Shown here: positions 31,949 to 46,900 of the stretch, piece after piece | Numbering within the stretch: position 1 is the stretch's first letter | Layout: each line of letters starts with the position of its first letter | Origin: Leguminivora glycinivorella | Taxonomy: Eukaryota; Arthropoda; Insecta; Lepidoptera; Tortricidae | Direction of reading: 5' to 3' | Length of the DNA: 64,000 bases | NCBI RefSeq assembly: GCF_023078275.1 | Contig: NC_062980.1 | Span: 5,196,401 to 5,260,400 of the forward strand | Translations under genes and position numbers: made by a program | The notes under the pieces: generated by a model | Told to the model about the DNA's origin: nothing | What the model saw: only the letters and a program-made list of their open reading frames with translations | The model's database searches: none

Positions 31949-34900
31949 CTGAAAAAAAAAAAAACTTTTACTTGCCTAAGTGCAAGGCCCTAGTGTACGC
32001 TCATATTGGGGGTTGTACGGGGCGAAGCGTGCGGCGTGCATGCCAATCAATTGAAGCTTATACTTGTCCTGCACACTATAGCTTATACGCTGCACACTAA
32101 AAAGTATAGGTACTGGGGGCCGATTTTTTAATCTCGGCCATTCGATTTCGTAAAATTCGTTCAATAATATCTCCACTACTAGCGATTTAAATTCTACTAA
32201 CAGAATCGAAAACGAGTGGTCATTACCACGGAAGTATAACTAAAACAGTCATTACAACTAGTTTTAAAATTACTAAAATTTTCAAGAAAGTCCTTTTTCA
32301 AAAATAGCATTACGTCGTTTTCCACTCACTTTCGAACGGCGAATTCGTGGGTTCGAAATTCAAAAATCGATCCCCCGAAACTTTGATCAGTATACAGTCG
32401 TTACTGTCAAGAGCCACTATTTTATTGGTTATTGGTTAATCTGTTACACACATAGATATTTTCATTGACTCATCCATTCCATTTGCTCAATTCTTGTGAA
32501 TTGATTTATACTATACACCGTGTTTCACTTAACACTAAAAACCTGAAAACAGTTTGTTCAGAATCGAGAGTAGAATCGATTGAGCTATATCTTGATGGGG
32601 GTAATATTTTTTGTTTAATTTGTATTATTAGCTATTTTTTACGTGCCCATTCTATTGTATTCGTAATGCGACATTGTGTATATCGCATTGCTAGAGGTTG
32701 CTTACCTTTTTCAGTATTTAGGGGTATTAATACTGGCTGGTTACTTGGACGATACTTTTTCCGCTACGAGTTTGACGTTGTTTGTCAGTTTAATCTTAAT
32801 GTTTATCCACAGAACACCCCACTAGAAGCCAAATGCAAGCGATATTGTTCAAGACGCAAATCACCAATCCTTGCGGGGTGAGGCGGGCGCGCACGGTGCT
32901 GCCATTGGTCGTTTCAAATAATGGCGCGCCTTTATGATTAGCAGTAGGGATGGGAATGGGACATGTCTATTATAGACAATGGTACCGGTACCAGTACTGT
33001 GGTGAATTTGTTTTGCAACAAATTATAATATTATAATTAAATTATAATAAGGCCTAGTTACCCTTCGGGTTGGAAGGTCAGATGGCAGTCGCTTTCATAA
33101 AACTAGTGCCTACGCCAAATCTTCGTAGTAGTTTCCAAAGCGGACCCCAGGCTCCCATGAGCCGTGGCGAATGCCGATGCCGGGATAACGCAAGGAGGAT
33201 GATAATTGTGATAGCATCTCAATAAAAATCATTCTAGTAACTAATAACTAAACTGTGCATTTTTACTTACGTTTACTAAGTTAAATAACCAACTAAATAT
33301 TCTAAACTAATCAATGAACTAAATACCACTACAGACTCTACAGATTCTAGATAATTATTCACTATTACAAATCTGCTTTCTTTTATATTTCATAAAATGG
33401 TAGCACATGGTACGAACGGCAGTACGAAGTTCCCGCAACAGACATAAACTAACATGGCCCCATGCCTAGTCGTTTACGTGAAAGGGATAGCATATCACAT
33501 TGTTAACTCGGTAAAGAGGGATGGACGCGCCTCGGCGCCGCTCAGCACAACCATATTGACCAGTATAAATGAACTCCGCGGACAATAAACAATATTCAAC
33601 AAAATAATTAATTTGACTTAACTGTGGAATGTTGTTCCATCTTTTTTACATGTAGAAGTATTAGAAGACTTGCCACACCACTTTATGCTGTAAGAGACCA
33701 TTGTTTGCAACCAAAATTGATTATTTAAGATTTTTTCCCGAGCGGACACGGACACTGTTAGCGGGTCGTATACTTGGGCGCTACTGATCGGTGTCGCACG
33801 CGTTCAAACTTTTATAAACCTGATTTGTCGTATGCTTGGTGACCGCGAGTCGCCCTGTAAGGGCCATCTTGTTGTATTGATCTGTGTGTTTATCATAAGT
33901 CATAACAAATTGAACTCGTATCCTAATTACAACCTTGTCATTTTTAATGTTGGGTTGAAATTTGCTTACCGCGATTACCTGTCCAATTTGAAGTTTACTG
34001 TGACAAAGCTTTAAAGTGTTTTAGAGTGACATCTTAGCTGTCTATTGGTCAACCTTATGTCGTTGCAGTAACGTACACAAATAAATAGTTTTAAGGTTTA
34101 TGATTGCTAACTACTGTTACCAATTATTTTATTGAGCGTAGAGTTAAAAGTCGAGTAGAGATGTACAGAAAATTAAAAATTCAATTTAAAAAAAAGTAAA
34201 CATCAGATTTAAATACGAATACCTACTCTAGATGAGTTTAAAAAAATAAAAATCAGTTGGGGTGTCTGAGGTTTTGAGTGATACTGGAAACACGTTGTAT
34301 AATTAAAAGTACGCAAGGTGCCATGAGGTACAATTACTGAATCAGAAACAAATGCATTACCAGCGTTTTAGAAATGTGATACACTTAGTAAAACGTCTCA
34401 CTTTGTCACTAACCATAAAGACGAGATTTGCTTGTACCTTTTTATGCGGCCTTATTAGCAACCGACAAAGTGGGGTGTTTTAATAAATTCGCTCACAAAA
34501 TTAATTTCATAAATTGTAACTTTTATATTCCAGCATTTCCAGCCGAAGATTAAATATCGCAAAGAGGGGTTATACTATGGGTACTTGTGATATGAAACGT
34601 ACTTGGCATATAACTGGTGCATCTGTTCCTCGTGCGTTTTCTTCATAACTTCCATCTCTTTCTTTAATGTTTCGACGCGCTGCTCCCACACTTGCTCGCA
34701 GCACGTGCGAATGTGTTCGGCCGAAGCTTCCAGTTGACTATTTTTCTACAATAAAGATGGGATATTCTAAATAACAGAAGCGCTGACAGCCTAGCGGTAA
34801 GTACGTGCGACTTTCGTTCCGGAGGTCGCGGGTTCGAACCCCGGCTCGCACCAATGAGTTTTTCGGAATTTATGTGCGAAATATCATTTGATATTGGCCA

Positions 34901-37900
34901 GTCGCTTTTCGGTGAAGGAAAACATCGTGAGGAAACCGGACTAATTTCAATAAGGTCTAATTTACCCTTCGGGTTGGAAGGTCAGATGGCAGTCGCTTCC
35001 GTAAAAACTAGTGAATACGCCAAATCTTGGGATTAGTTGTCAAAGCGGACCCCAGGCTCCCATGAGCCGTGGCAAATGCCGGGATAACGCAAGGAGGATG
35101 ATGATTCTAAATAACAGGCACTTGAACTCAGGCTCAGCTAACGCTGCTGTGTAATTTTGATAGAACAGTGACGGATTAAACTATCAAAATCTCTGCATAA
35201 TGAGGAAGCACACTCAAAGGTACTGGTAGTATTGCACTTGCATTGCACAGATAAAAAATTACATACGTGAGAGCGAGAAGATGATATGTTTTTCTCTCTC
35301 TCACATATGAATGACAGTGATATGCCTAGACACTTGCACAGGCGCCGCCTGGTGGGATAAAATGTCAGTGTGCCTCCTCATTTAGCTTCGAATACTTCAG
35401 AATGTACCTAGGTTAAAAAGCGCTATTGGCCTAGCGGTAAGAGCGTGCGACTTTCGATCTGAAGGTCACGGGTTCGAACCCCGGCTTCGGCTTTTTCGGA
35501 ACTTATGTGCGAAATGATATTTGCCAGTCGCTTTTCGGTGAAGGAAAACATCGTGAGGAAACCGGACTAATTCCAATACAGGTCGTATTGGAATTTTTTT
35601 TCCTTTCGGCCGAAGCTTCCAGTTGACTATTTTTCTACAATAAAGATGGGATATTCTAAACAGTAGCGCTGACAGCCTAGCGCGTGCGACTTTCGTTCCG
35701 GATGTCGCGGGTTCGAACCCCGGCTCGCACCAATGAGTTTTTCGGAATTTATGTGCGAAATATCATTTGATATTGGCCAGTCGCTTTTCGGTGAAGGAAA
35801 TTAAACATCGTGAGGAAATCGGACTAATTCCAATAAGGTCTAGTTTACCCTTCGGGTTGTAAGGTCAGATGGCAGTCGCTTTCGTAAAACTAGTGCCTAC
35901 GCCAAATCTTGGGATTAGTTGTCAAAGCGGACTCTAAAGGAATTCGGGAATTTTACCTCGGTAATAACTTTATTCCTAGTTTCGAGCTGCGTGATTGCGA
36001 TTTCTAATTCAGCACCTGAAATAAAAAATAAAAAAGTTAACGTCAATGATTGTCATTGGTCACCCTTCGTGACGGGGCCATCAAATGGCTGAATTGGACT
36101 TAATTTGTACTTATACTCTGTCAAACAAGTCTGCCAGTAAATAAGAACAAAGAAATCATCATCATCATCATCATCTCGCTCGAATCTAAAGCAGAGCCCA
36201 ACTGGGGAAGTATTACCTCCGCCTTACAGAAGACCGCAGCCAAATAGCACTAGACCCTACTCATAGCGCAATGACAACAGATGGGCCGGCGCTGTTATCA
36301 GTAGCCGTTACGTAATACCGGTTCAGCTGATCGGCGGTGGCGGCGGCGCGCGCGGCGGGGCAGTCTCCAGGTGCCCGGCTCACGAGTACATCGAGCGCGG
36401 TGCTCCCCGTGTTGCTGTTGCGACATGTTTCCGACGTCACAACACGCCACACACCACGACACATGTCGTCCGTATTCGCAATAACATTGTTTATATACTG
36501 ACTTCTCGTTTTTTTTATAGCACATGCAAAGCGCGCCTCGAGGTGTAGCAAGTTCGAGAATGACTCAGGGCCTACCGAACCTCTAGATATCTTTATTTTA
36601 GAAGAACGTATTTGTTGGCGCAATTGGCGAACGTTATCATTGACCCACACATTTACAGGTTTTCTGACAGGGCATTTTTTAAGTTTAAGAGGCCGTCAAT
36701 ATCAAAAAGTAGAAAATCGTAAAATTGGTAGTTTTCTACGTCCGGTTTTAGTTTCAGTATATACTTATTGATAAGAAAAGCACTTGTTTTAAACAGCGCG
36801 TATTCTTATCTACAAAATCAGTAGTTAACATCAAGGAAAAGTTACTCCCTGAATTAATTATGATTTTTTTCCTGACGCTAGTTTAAGAAAACCCGCAAAT
36901 AGGTAAGCACTATTAGTCTGAGTGAGCTGAGCTCAATTTTGTATACTTTAGGCTGCTAAAATTGATGCTGTCGCATTACTTATATCCTAAACTAAAAATT
37001 CAGTAGTTTACATGTGTGTTATCATGCTACTAAAATACAGTAAATGGAAGTTAAACGACATCAATATTTGTCTAAAAATACTTCGAATAAAATGGCAATT
37101 ACTTCGAAAACCTTTTAGGCAAACAAAAGGCTTTCTTGATAATTATAAACTTTAAGTATGTGTATGCAAAATAGTGTGTAATACAAATCAGGAAACACTT
37201 CCAATTTTAGATACATACTTACTTAAAGTTGTAACTAAAATGCGGTCGGCCCCTGTCGGCATCTTCATTAATTTGAATATGTACGACCGTGTTTTAGTTT
37301 TAAAATAATGTTATTTTATAAGCTAGATAACTGGACTACAGAATTATTACCTTTTCATATTTTTCCTTACAAAGAGAACGAATAAAATCAATGTTGAATA
37401 TAAACTTTCGTAAATTTTCCATACAAACGTCAAAACTGCGAACAGATTCTATTGAGTCAGACGCCCGATCGGGCTCGTTCGGAGCGGACGTGTCGCCAAA
37501 TTTGCTCCAATGACATTTGTTTTTGACACTGGAAATCATATACGGATACAAAAAGATTGCCAGTGCTATGAATGTATTCAAAAGTAATAAGGTAAATAAA
37601 TATCGTCACGTCTAAAAAGAGTCTCAGTTTAAAATCGTTTTTTTTTTGTGTTGTTTACTACTTATTATTGTTGAGAAATAAAAAAATATATGTAACTTTA
37701 ATACAATGATAAGAAATATAGGTATTTTTTGTCTTCTAAACTTTATTAAAATGAAAGAGTTTTAAAATTAATTTTAACTCGTTGGACTTTATTTTTATTA
37801 TACTGGTCACATTATTTAGTGTGTCAGTGTGTGTAACATTCTCTTTCGCGAAGAGACATTCAGTGTGGCGTATGAAAAAACTAACAGAACTAATCATTAT

Positions 37901-40900
37901 AATTATATTCTATAAACGATTATTTACGTAAATGGCGAAATTATTAATTGTAATAATATATTATCATATCACAAAATTGTTCTGTATGACTTACCTTCTT
38001 ACATTCAATATAATTTTTAAATGGTGTTTGCACACGGGGCACGTAACCTTAGATTCAGACAACTTTAACTAAATTTTGAAAATTATTATTTTAATGAAGA
38101 ATTCTATATATGGTAACAATTTTACATGTAAACTGACTGTCAACCTCTGTTCATACATAACCTCAACCTTTGTCTCAGTGCATTTATAACGGATGTTATA
38201 ATGGCTAAACCGATCAGGAACAGTGAATTATTTTAATTCATTCGGAAAAGGGTTTAACCATTTATAATTAGAATAAACGAAGCACTGTTTTTTACACCAG
38301 AGTTGTTTTGACTTTATATGGTGTTTGCACAAATTTATTTTGAAAAATAATCGAAGTCAATTCGTGTGAGATGGTAACACTAAATTGACACTGTCCGCAA
38401 TCTAAACACGCGGCAGCGCGTCAAGCCAAGTTCAAGTAACCGAACTGGCAGACAACATCGTGTGTATAATATTACACGAACTATTTGGAGCCTCTATGGG
38501 CGTCCCCACAACAAAAACTATTTCACATAAACGTCTTAAATTTGGCTCTTATATTGATATTTGTGACATACATATTATGTGCCTGTCGTGATTGTTTCAC
38601 CGGATGGTCTGATCGGAAGATTAGACCATTTCGTTGGATCTCCTTCTTGTTTATGTCTTATTATTTGTAACGTTTATTTTGTGTGTGTGTTAACGAATAA
38701 ATTAATTATATTATTCTATTATAAAAGTTATAAGAAATGATATTTTATGTCATCAATTGTCATAAAACATTTTGAGGACTGCCATTGAACTTGGCACCCG
38801 TTTAGATCTCACTGCTTTTGTCGTTGACGCCAACAACCAAGGCATATATAATATTGAACTTGGCTCATATTTCCCTTTTTTGGTTTTGATGGGATTTTAA
38901 CGTTACAACTGATCTTCAGTGAAACTATAGACCTGTCTTAAGTTCCTCTCACTTAGGTCACTGACCTCTTCCAGTAAATTGCGGTAGTGTGCGAAAAGTA
39001 TGTTGGTGAGTGTGACGTGCGTTAGTGTGTGTAAATGGGGTAATTTGACAGATACTGAATTTTTACCCATCGTGACGGGCTCTTAATTACATTTATGATT
39101 GCCTCAAGTTGTTGACAAGGTAAATGCCATTTAGCTAACAATTTATTCCAGTCATAGTGATTAAGACTAAGAGTGAAGTTATGTACGTTTATTTTTGAAA
39201 ATATTCGTTTAGTAATGCAAGTATTTTTGGGATTCCCTTTGCTAATGCTACAAACCAAGGTTACACTTAAGAGGGGGTAGAGCAGGGAGAATTTTCAGAA
39301 TCTGTCAAATTACCCCATTACACACACAAACACCCTTCACTCACACTACCTCAATTTACTGTGAAAGGTCAGTGACCCTTAATTTTTTTCAAGAGTGTTA
39401 TTTTGAGTTTGTAGTCAACTACTGACCTCCTTTGAGAAATTAAAACTGTAAAAAAGGTAGCATACAAGAAGACAGAGAAAAAATACGCGTCATCTAGCTT
39501 TCCTTCTCTGTCCATGTCTCATGTGACTTTAATTTACCTAAATATGTAGATAACGTTCCTTACTCAGTTGATTGTTTACCTAGGTGTATTTCAAATTACT
39601 TTGCACTTCATTTTGCGTTACTTTTCTATACTTAGATTAAAAATCGTCAGCCCGCCTATCCCCGCAAACATTTTTCAAAGACGTGTGTGAAGGCCGATAC
39701 CTCCAGGAAAACAATTATGGTCGCGTGCTAAATGATAAAACATCAGCCCTATCGCTTTATTTGTAAGTGCGATAGGGACGGCCCGATGTTTTATCATTTA
39801 TCGCGCGACCATGATTGCCCTGCAGGTCTTCAGAGGCCTGAGCTGTGCATTACGTATATGCGGGTTGTATTAAAGACTATCAGATATTTTCTTTATTCTT
39901 TTTGGTCGTTAGGTTTTTTTATCATTTAGTTTATACAAAAATAAAGCATGTGTATAAAATAAAAACCTAATGAGTAGAGTACAGCTAGCAGCAGTCAAGT
40001 CAGAGACCCAAAGGAAGACAGGGAATATCGACGCATATCTTATCATATCCAATACCGCCATCGCTATCTGCATCAGACTCTTGATCTTACCCAATTTCCT
40101 AGTCTCTTCTCTTAATTTCAGTTTCTTGAGTTGAAAATGTTGAAACTCATACTTAGCATTAAATAAAACACAAATACATATAAAAATCACAATATAATTT
40201 TAAATTATGGCTTAGGCCCCGTACCAGTTGCAGTCGCCACGTCTGTAAAGCCACTTGTAGTTTCTTTTAAATGGCTAAATACCTAGATGTTATGTCATAA
40301 ACATCTGTGACGTGACTGAAAATTAAAAAACATCGCTCCGAGATAAGGTTCAAATTAGCATGGCAAAAAATACAACAGTGCAGTCAAAATACCATCAAAA
40401 TACGAAAAAGCAAATATCAATGTCGCCGTATTTCAGGCAATAAGGGCTGTTTTCTCAAATATGAAAAAATCTCAAAAGCAGAACTTTATTAAGACTTTCT
40501 AGGAAAATTATTTTGAACTTGATAGGTAGAACAATTTATAAAAGTTTTACAGAAAAAAATTCTGAACTAAGTTTGTAACTATATGAAAAGCATTTTTATC
40601 TCAGATTGCATATTTTAGTATCGTAACGATTTTTCTTTCAAATAAAAAGAGAATTATTAGAAAAGGTTCACGGTGTCTGCCGTAAACTGGGGTTACATTG
40701 ACCAATTTGGGAATTTAAACTTCTCTAGCTTCTACATTTAATGGGTAAAAATACCCACGAGTAGTTTCAGGTGCTCTGCCTACCCCTTCATGGGATACAG
40801 GCGTGATTGTATGTATGTATGTATGTATGTAAATGTAGAAGTTCGAGAAGTATAAATTCCATAATTGGTCAATGTAACGTAACAAAGAAAGAAAAAAATG

Positions 40901-43900
40901 GGACCATCAACTTTTTTAGTCTTTTCCTGCTAAAAATCTAGAAAGGTAACAAAATAATGTACGCAAAAAAAAACGATGTTATCAAACATAAACTGACATT
41001 GGGGTTACTTTGATACCCTATGTATTTTTTTAATGGTAATCGAATGTAATCCCTTACAAAAGTATTTTATCTCAAGAAAAGATAAAAAAACGGTTCGCAG
41101 AGTCAAATATTACAACTCTTTAACGCTATTTTGGGGTTACTTTGATTAAAAATAAAAATTACCATCTTCGAAAAACCACCTTTATTTGCAATTGTTTCAA
41201 TATTTATCACAAGAAGAGATCAAATTATCAGTCTCAACAAGTACCGTGACATAATCAGACAATAATCAACTATGTGTCATTATGGTCAATGTTACCCCAT
41301 GCAAGTGATCAAAGACACCCCACATAGTAAATAATTAGTAATAAATGCCTAGTTTGACTTTATGATACAACACTTAATACAATGGTATAGCTAAACACAT
41401 GTCTGGTAAGCTAATATTCACTGAGAACCTTTTACTTTAATACCCACTACGTTAGTTAAGAAGTTATTTAAACATGAAAAATAGCAACAAACTATGCTTA
41501 TATTTTGACACGTTATCCGCACTGCCCACGACCATACTTACTTGTTCACTGCGTCAGAGCACCATATAACTATAAAGGTTGGTTTAGGGTTATCATATGT
41601 CTAGATTTCGATAAATTTATTTTATTAATACATTACCGACTACTCATAACATATTAGTTCCTTATTTTTTGATAAAATAAATATAATATGCTCGTGACAG
41701 GTCAGGTTTTGTTCGTAATCCAAAAAAATCAACCCTAGCACTTTTCTCTATTCACCCCCTTCCCGACCCTATTCACCCCAACGTTAGGGTGAGCGAAAAT
41801 TACTAAATAAAACGACATATTTTCAAAGACAACCCGAAGTTCACACCGCTGGAAGATTTTTTGTGTAAAAAATTAGCATGGCACATATAAAAAAACTGCT
41901 ATCGACGATCAAAAGTCGGTTTTGGCCCTATTCACCACAAATTAAGTTAGTTCATACCCGTTCCGACCCCATGAATCCAAAATCTTCAGAAAACGATGTA
42001 CTAAGTAGCCCAAAGTACAGCGCCATCTCTAGGTGAATTGGGTTACTAATTTATGCAAACTACTTAAGTCGCAATAGATGTCATTTCATTTAGTATTTTG
42101 GAGGTAACTAGTAAAGATAATTTAGTTTTACAATTGTGCGAAAATAGATTCTCATTTGGCCGGATTTTTTAACCGAATTCCAAAATTCAAAAGGTTATAA
42201 ATGTATAGTTTTTTTTAAATATCACTCCTGGTCCAATTTAATATCCCACAAATATTAACGGCAAACTGATAATGACTTAAGTATTTTTGAAATAATTTTG
42301 TGACAAATGTGGGTAGTTTAGTAATTAGGCGCCGATTGATTGTGGGTAGGTTATATTTTCGCTCTCTGCTAATAAATCTTGTATGGAACGGACGTGTTTT
42401 CTTTGGTGCCTCTTCATCAGCGCTGATCTTCGGCTGGGAGCATACCTTACAAAATTGAATGCCGAAAAAAAAGTTTATCAGCAAAAATTACTTACTTGAA
42501 AATAAAGTCATAACCGTTTTCATACTTATGCATTGAAATAAATATCACGCACGAAAGTAAGAACGACAAGGCCTCCTGGTGGCTGAGCCGGGAATCGAAC
42601 CCGCCATCTCTCTCGCTATACCCTAATCCTCTAAGTGCCACTTGCACCAACGAATATGGAGGGTTAACCTGAGGGTTAACCCACCATTTTACATGGAATT
42701 TGACAGTTGACAGCTCACTAACCCTGAGTTAAGTGGTTGGTGCAAAAGGGCCTTAAAGATTCATATACGAGGTGGTCAAAATGTGCCTATCAGAGATAAC
42801 ATACACTAGAGAAATTTCGTCGGGTACCACACGGCGGGCGGGTGGCCTAGTGGTAATAACGTTAGCTGCGTAAGCTGAAGACCCGGGTTCGATTCCCGGC
42901 TCGGCCACCAGTGGGCCTTGTCGTTTTTTCTTTCGTGTATGATATCTATTTCAATTTATGTTTGTATGTATGTGAACACTTTATTGTACATAAGACAAGT
43001 TAGGACATAAAAATACAGTATATGTAGTTATGGTGTACAAAGGCGAACTTATACCTATAAGGGATCTCTTCCAACCTTTGAGCGAATTGAGAATTTATAT
43101 AAACTTGAAAATAACAAATCAAAAATTATTCAATAAAATAATTTTATTTCTTCCCTAGATGTATAGTTTCATACTTATGATTTTTATTTTAAAGTAATCC
43201 GTTTATATTATAGCAACCATGGGTGATTTTTGTGGACTTAAGTAGAAACGTTGACTTGTGGTTGACAAAAGTGTGATTAACATTTCTAAATGTTAATTTA
43301 TTGTATCTAGTCTAACTACGAAGCAGTACATTGACGTATAAATTGCGTCCATATACAGAGAGGTCATTCATAAAAACATCACTTTAGGTAAGTTATATAT
43401 CTTTTATACAATTTGACAACCATTGACTACACATCCCAATTCACCCCTCTTCCGACCCTAATCACCCCCTTCGTAAACCTATTCACCCCCTTAGCGACCC
43501 GTTTCCCCCCATTATTGATCCTATTCACCCCTCAGGCCGCGGATATTTGTTTATCCCGTAAAAGTTCCCCAACACAGTTGCATCGCTTTCTTCATGAAAA
43601 CCATTATAAAAATGAAAATATGTCTTATGATTTTCTGTTAAACATAAACTTTAGAAGTGTAGGTATACACTACATTCAAAAGGATAATGAACAAATTCTT
43701 AGCAAAATTTCATACAAAAATTAAGTTAAAATGAGTAAAAAATCCAATAAATTTGAATGCCTACTTTGACAGACATTTTCATGTCTGTAAATATATTATT
43801 TACATAAATCATAAAATACCCGCATCATAATATTCCGCTTTGTGTGGTAGGGCACAGCACAGCGGATATCGTCTCGCTCGAATCTAGAGCAGAGCCCAAC

Positions 43901-46900
43901 TGGGGTAGTACCTCCGCCTTACAGAAGACCGCAGCCAAATAGCACTAGACCCTACTCATAGTGTTGTGTTCCTGCCGGTGAGTAAGGCTGCCAGAGCTCA
44001 ACGAGGGTGCGGTGTGCTGATGACGGGAGGACTTACGGAACTAACTTGTTCCGTCTATTGTCCTTTGAGTCGTCGGCAACCCGAACCCTCCTTAGAACTT
44101 GTGCACTCCTTTTTGCTGCGTACTTAACACAGCAAAAGGGAATGTACAAGTGTCTAATAGGGTGGCAACGCGCATGTGACACTGTTTGAGTTGCAAGCGT
44201 CCATAGGTTACGGTGACCGCTTTCCATCAGGCGGACCGTACGCTTGTTTGCCACCGACGTAGTATAAAAAAAAATATATATATATATATTATTTAAATAT
44301 AATTAGCATTATATACCCCGGGAACCCTATTCACCCCAAATTACGGTATTTATTAAATTGTCAATATGTAAAATGTCGGAAACTACGGAACGGAACCCTA
44401 CACTGACCGTGGTCCTATGCGCTCTTGGCCGGTTTTTCTTCTTAATGATATGTAGAGATAATATAAAAATTCACCTCCCAATTTATAATAAGTTTTTTTG
44501 CAAAAAAATCATTTTTGGCACAGGCTTTACCTTAGCCGACTGTACCTTTCTTTCAAAAATCATCTATTGCTCTCCGAGATGTTTCTAATTACCCCTTACT
44601 CAATGGGGATACGACGTTTCATAACAGAGTTCCTCTGACCACCTTTCTGCTCCATCATCAGATCACCTCCATGATACCAGAATATTGCATTGTCACGTGA
44701 TTTACATAAGTGTGCAGAATTTCAGCTCAATCGCAAATCGGAAAGCGGGTCAAATTTAGCTTCTACGTTTTGGCCCAAACTAAGATATACTAACAAGGCA
44801 AGTTGAATAAAAGCTTGTAAAAAGGCTTCTGATATCAGATTTGTAATAAGTTTACTTGTCATAGTTTAACAACAGATGAGACAGACATATGCACTGACAA
44901 TACTGCACGTGTTTCGTGAGTCTGATGTCAAATCACCTCATACAATTTACCGCTCTAAGGCAACTAAGGTAGGGTTTGTTATTGCACTTTAATTACATAT
45001 TAATGATTTCTAGCCCGTAAGATATATATTTGCTTTAACAATGGATAGATATTTATGCGAGTGAGAGTGTAATTTAGATTTTTATTTATAAGGAATCAAA
45101 TATTTTTAAGCTACCCGATCAGATATTTCTGCGGATAAGGACACTCCCCACATCTGCCGTCTAGCAATCGTAGCGTCGGGCCAACTGTATGGCTAAGCCG
45201 CGCCTACGCGGCGTCTTTTTCCATACAGTTGGCCCGACGCTACGCTCGCGAGACGCTAGAAAGAGAGACGATGTTTTTGCCGGTCACGGAGCATCACAAA
45301 TTTACGCCGGGAATATGTCGTCATATACTTATGGTCCCCTATAGAAAATTAGATTTTTTTGCACGGCCGTTCATAGTCATATATGCTGGTGACTGTTCCA
45401 TGAATATTTGGTCTAGTCTAGTTGAGTGGAGAAGTGCCATTCAAAACGAGCGTTAACTTTCTAAATATATATTTAGGTACTTTATAATTCTCTTTATTCA
45501 TTTTAAATCTCAGGCTAGGCTATTTTATAATATGATTATAAAAGTAAAATACAAAACCACTTACAAAACAATACAAAATATATAAACACATTATAAAAAA
45601 CCTAACCTAGGGTGCCGCCAGCAGCGGGGCAGGGCCCAAGCTGCCGGTGGTTAGGGCTGCAGAGAGAGGAACCGTCGGACTATCCGCGCCGTGTCCAAGA
45701 TCACCGCCTTCTGCATCTGACCCTTGATCCAACCACCTAGCGAGAGTCTCTCTAGATGTTGGTCGAGACTCTTCGCTATGAGACCGTTCGCTGAAACGAC
45801 TATCGGGACAATGATCGTCGAATCAACATCCCACATGGCGGTTATCTCGTAAGCCAAGTCTAGGTACTTTACTGGACTTGTCCTTCTCGGCTTTCACGAG
45901 ATTCTCATCATGGAGGATGGTGATGTCGACGAGCACGGCCCGGCGTTGCGATCGATCTATTATGACAATGTCAGGCTTATTGGCTACAATAGTCCTGTCA
46001 GTGATAATAGATCGATCCCAATAGAGCGTGGCACGACCATTTTCGAGAACTGGCTCAGGTATGTACTTGTAGTACGGTACTTCGCGGTCCACAAGGCCGT
46101 ATTGAAGAGCAAGCTGCTGGTGAATGATCCTGGCTACGAGATTATGCCTGTGCAAGTACTCACCGTTAGCTAGATGAGAACAACCGGAGATGATATGCCT
46201 GAGTGACTCTCCGGGACGGCGGCATGCCCGACAAATGTCGACCGTACCGTCCTTCAGAATATATTTCCGGTAGTTGTTCGTCATCATAACTTCGTCGGCA
46301 ATTGCACAGGCAAAACCCTCGGTTTCTCCGAAGAGGTCCCCGAATCGTAACCAGTTCACCGATGCGAGCAGGTCTACATCGGGTCCCGTGAGGGCCTTGT
46401 AGAACCGCCCGTGTAGCTGCTTGCTCTCCCATACCGCCTTGCGGTCCGCTGGTACTTTATAATTATTATTGTTTTCAACTTACGGTTACGTGTTCGTGGT
46501 ATGCACAGAGTAAATCTTTAATGAAATTGAGACATTTTTTTATATATACAATTAAATTTGAACTAGAAGCACTAAATCTATACCCGCTCGCATTCCCCTT
46601 TTTTCTTTTCTAAGTAAGAATCAATTAATAAGTATCTGAATATATGTATGAATAAATTAAATTGTAATTGTTTACATACAACCTGTGAAGTTTGGTTGAC
46701 AAAATTTGACGTAGGTGCTGTCATATATATTTTTAAAATGACGTACTGTTAATACCAGCGTAATGAAAATGTATTCCGATGAGTAAAAGAAAACATGAAA
46801 CTTTTTTCAATTTAACCGAACTAGAATGAAATCATTTATACTCATTCGGTTGTGTTCGTTATTTTCTTTAATAATGTGATATATTTTTATTTATTTTTTA

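Noticed and set aside
32465..32881. 138-codon + frame
   Set aside because: It runs across the left end and target duplication of the 1.07 kb element, so it cannot be an ancestral gene.
37336..37581. 81-codon - strand frame with a hydrophobic start
   Set aside because: It has no ATG at the start, and the CEP131 exons on either side already join in phase, so it is not an exon of that gene. No promoter or splice support for a nested gene.
42837..42910. tRNA gene
   Set aside because: Box A and B are present, but the body continues as a repeat also found inverted at 42536-42640, so it is a SINE head.
43413..43724. 103-codon frame with repeated FTPL-type residues
   Set aside because: It arises from the CTATTCACCCC words; composition and lack of splice or start context make it non-coding.
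46166..46432. 88-codon - strand frame
   Set aside because: Shadow of the R2/R4-type fragment, whose true frame carries the zinc-knuckle and PD...D motifs.
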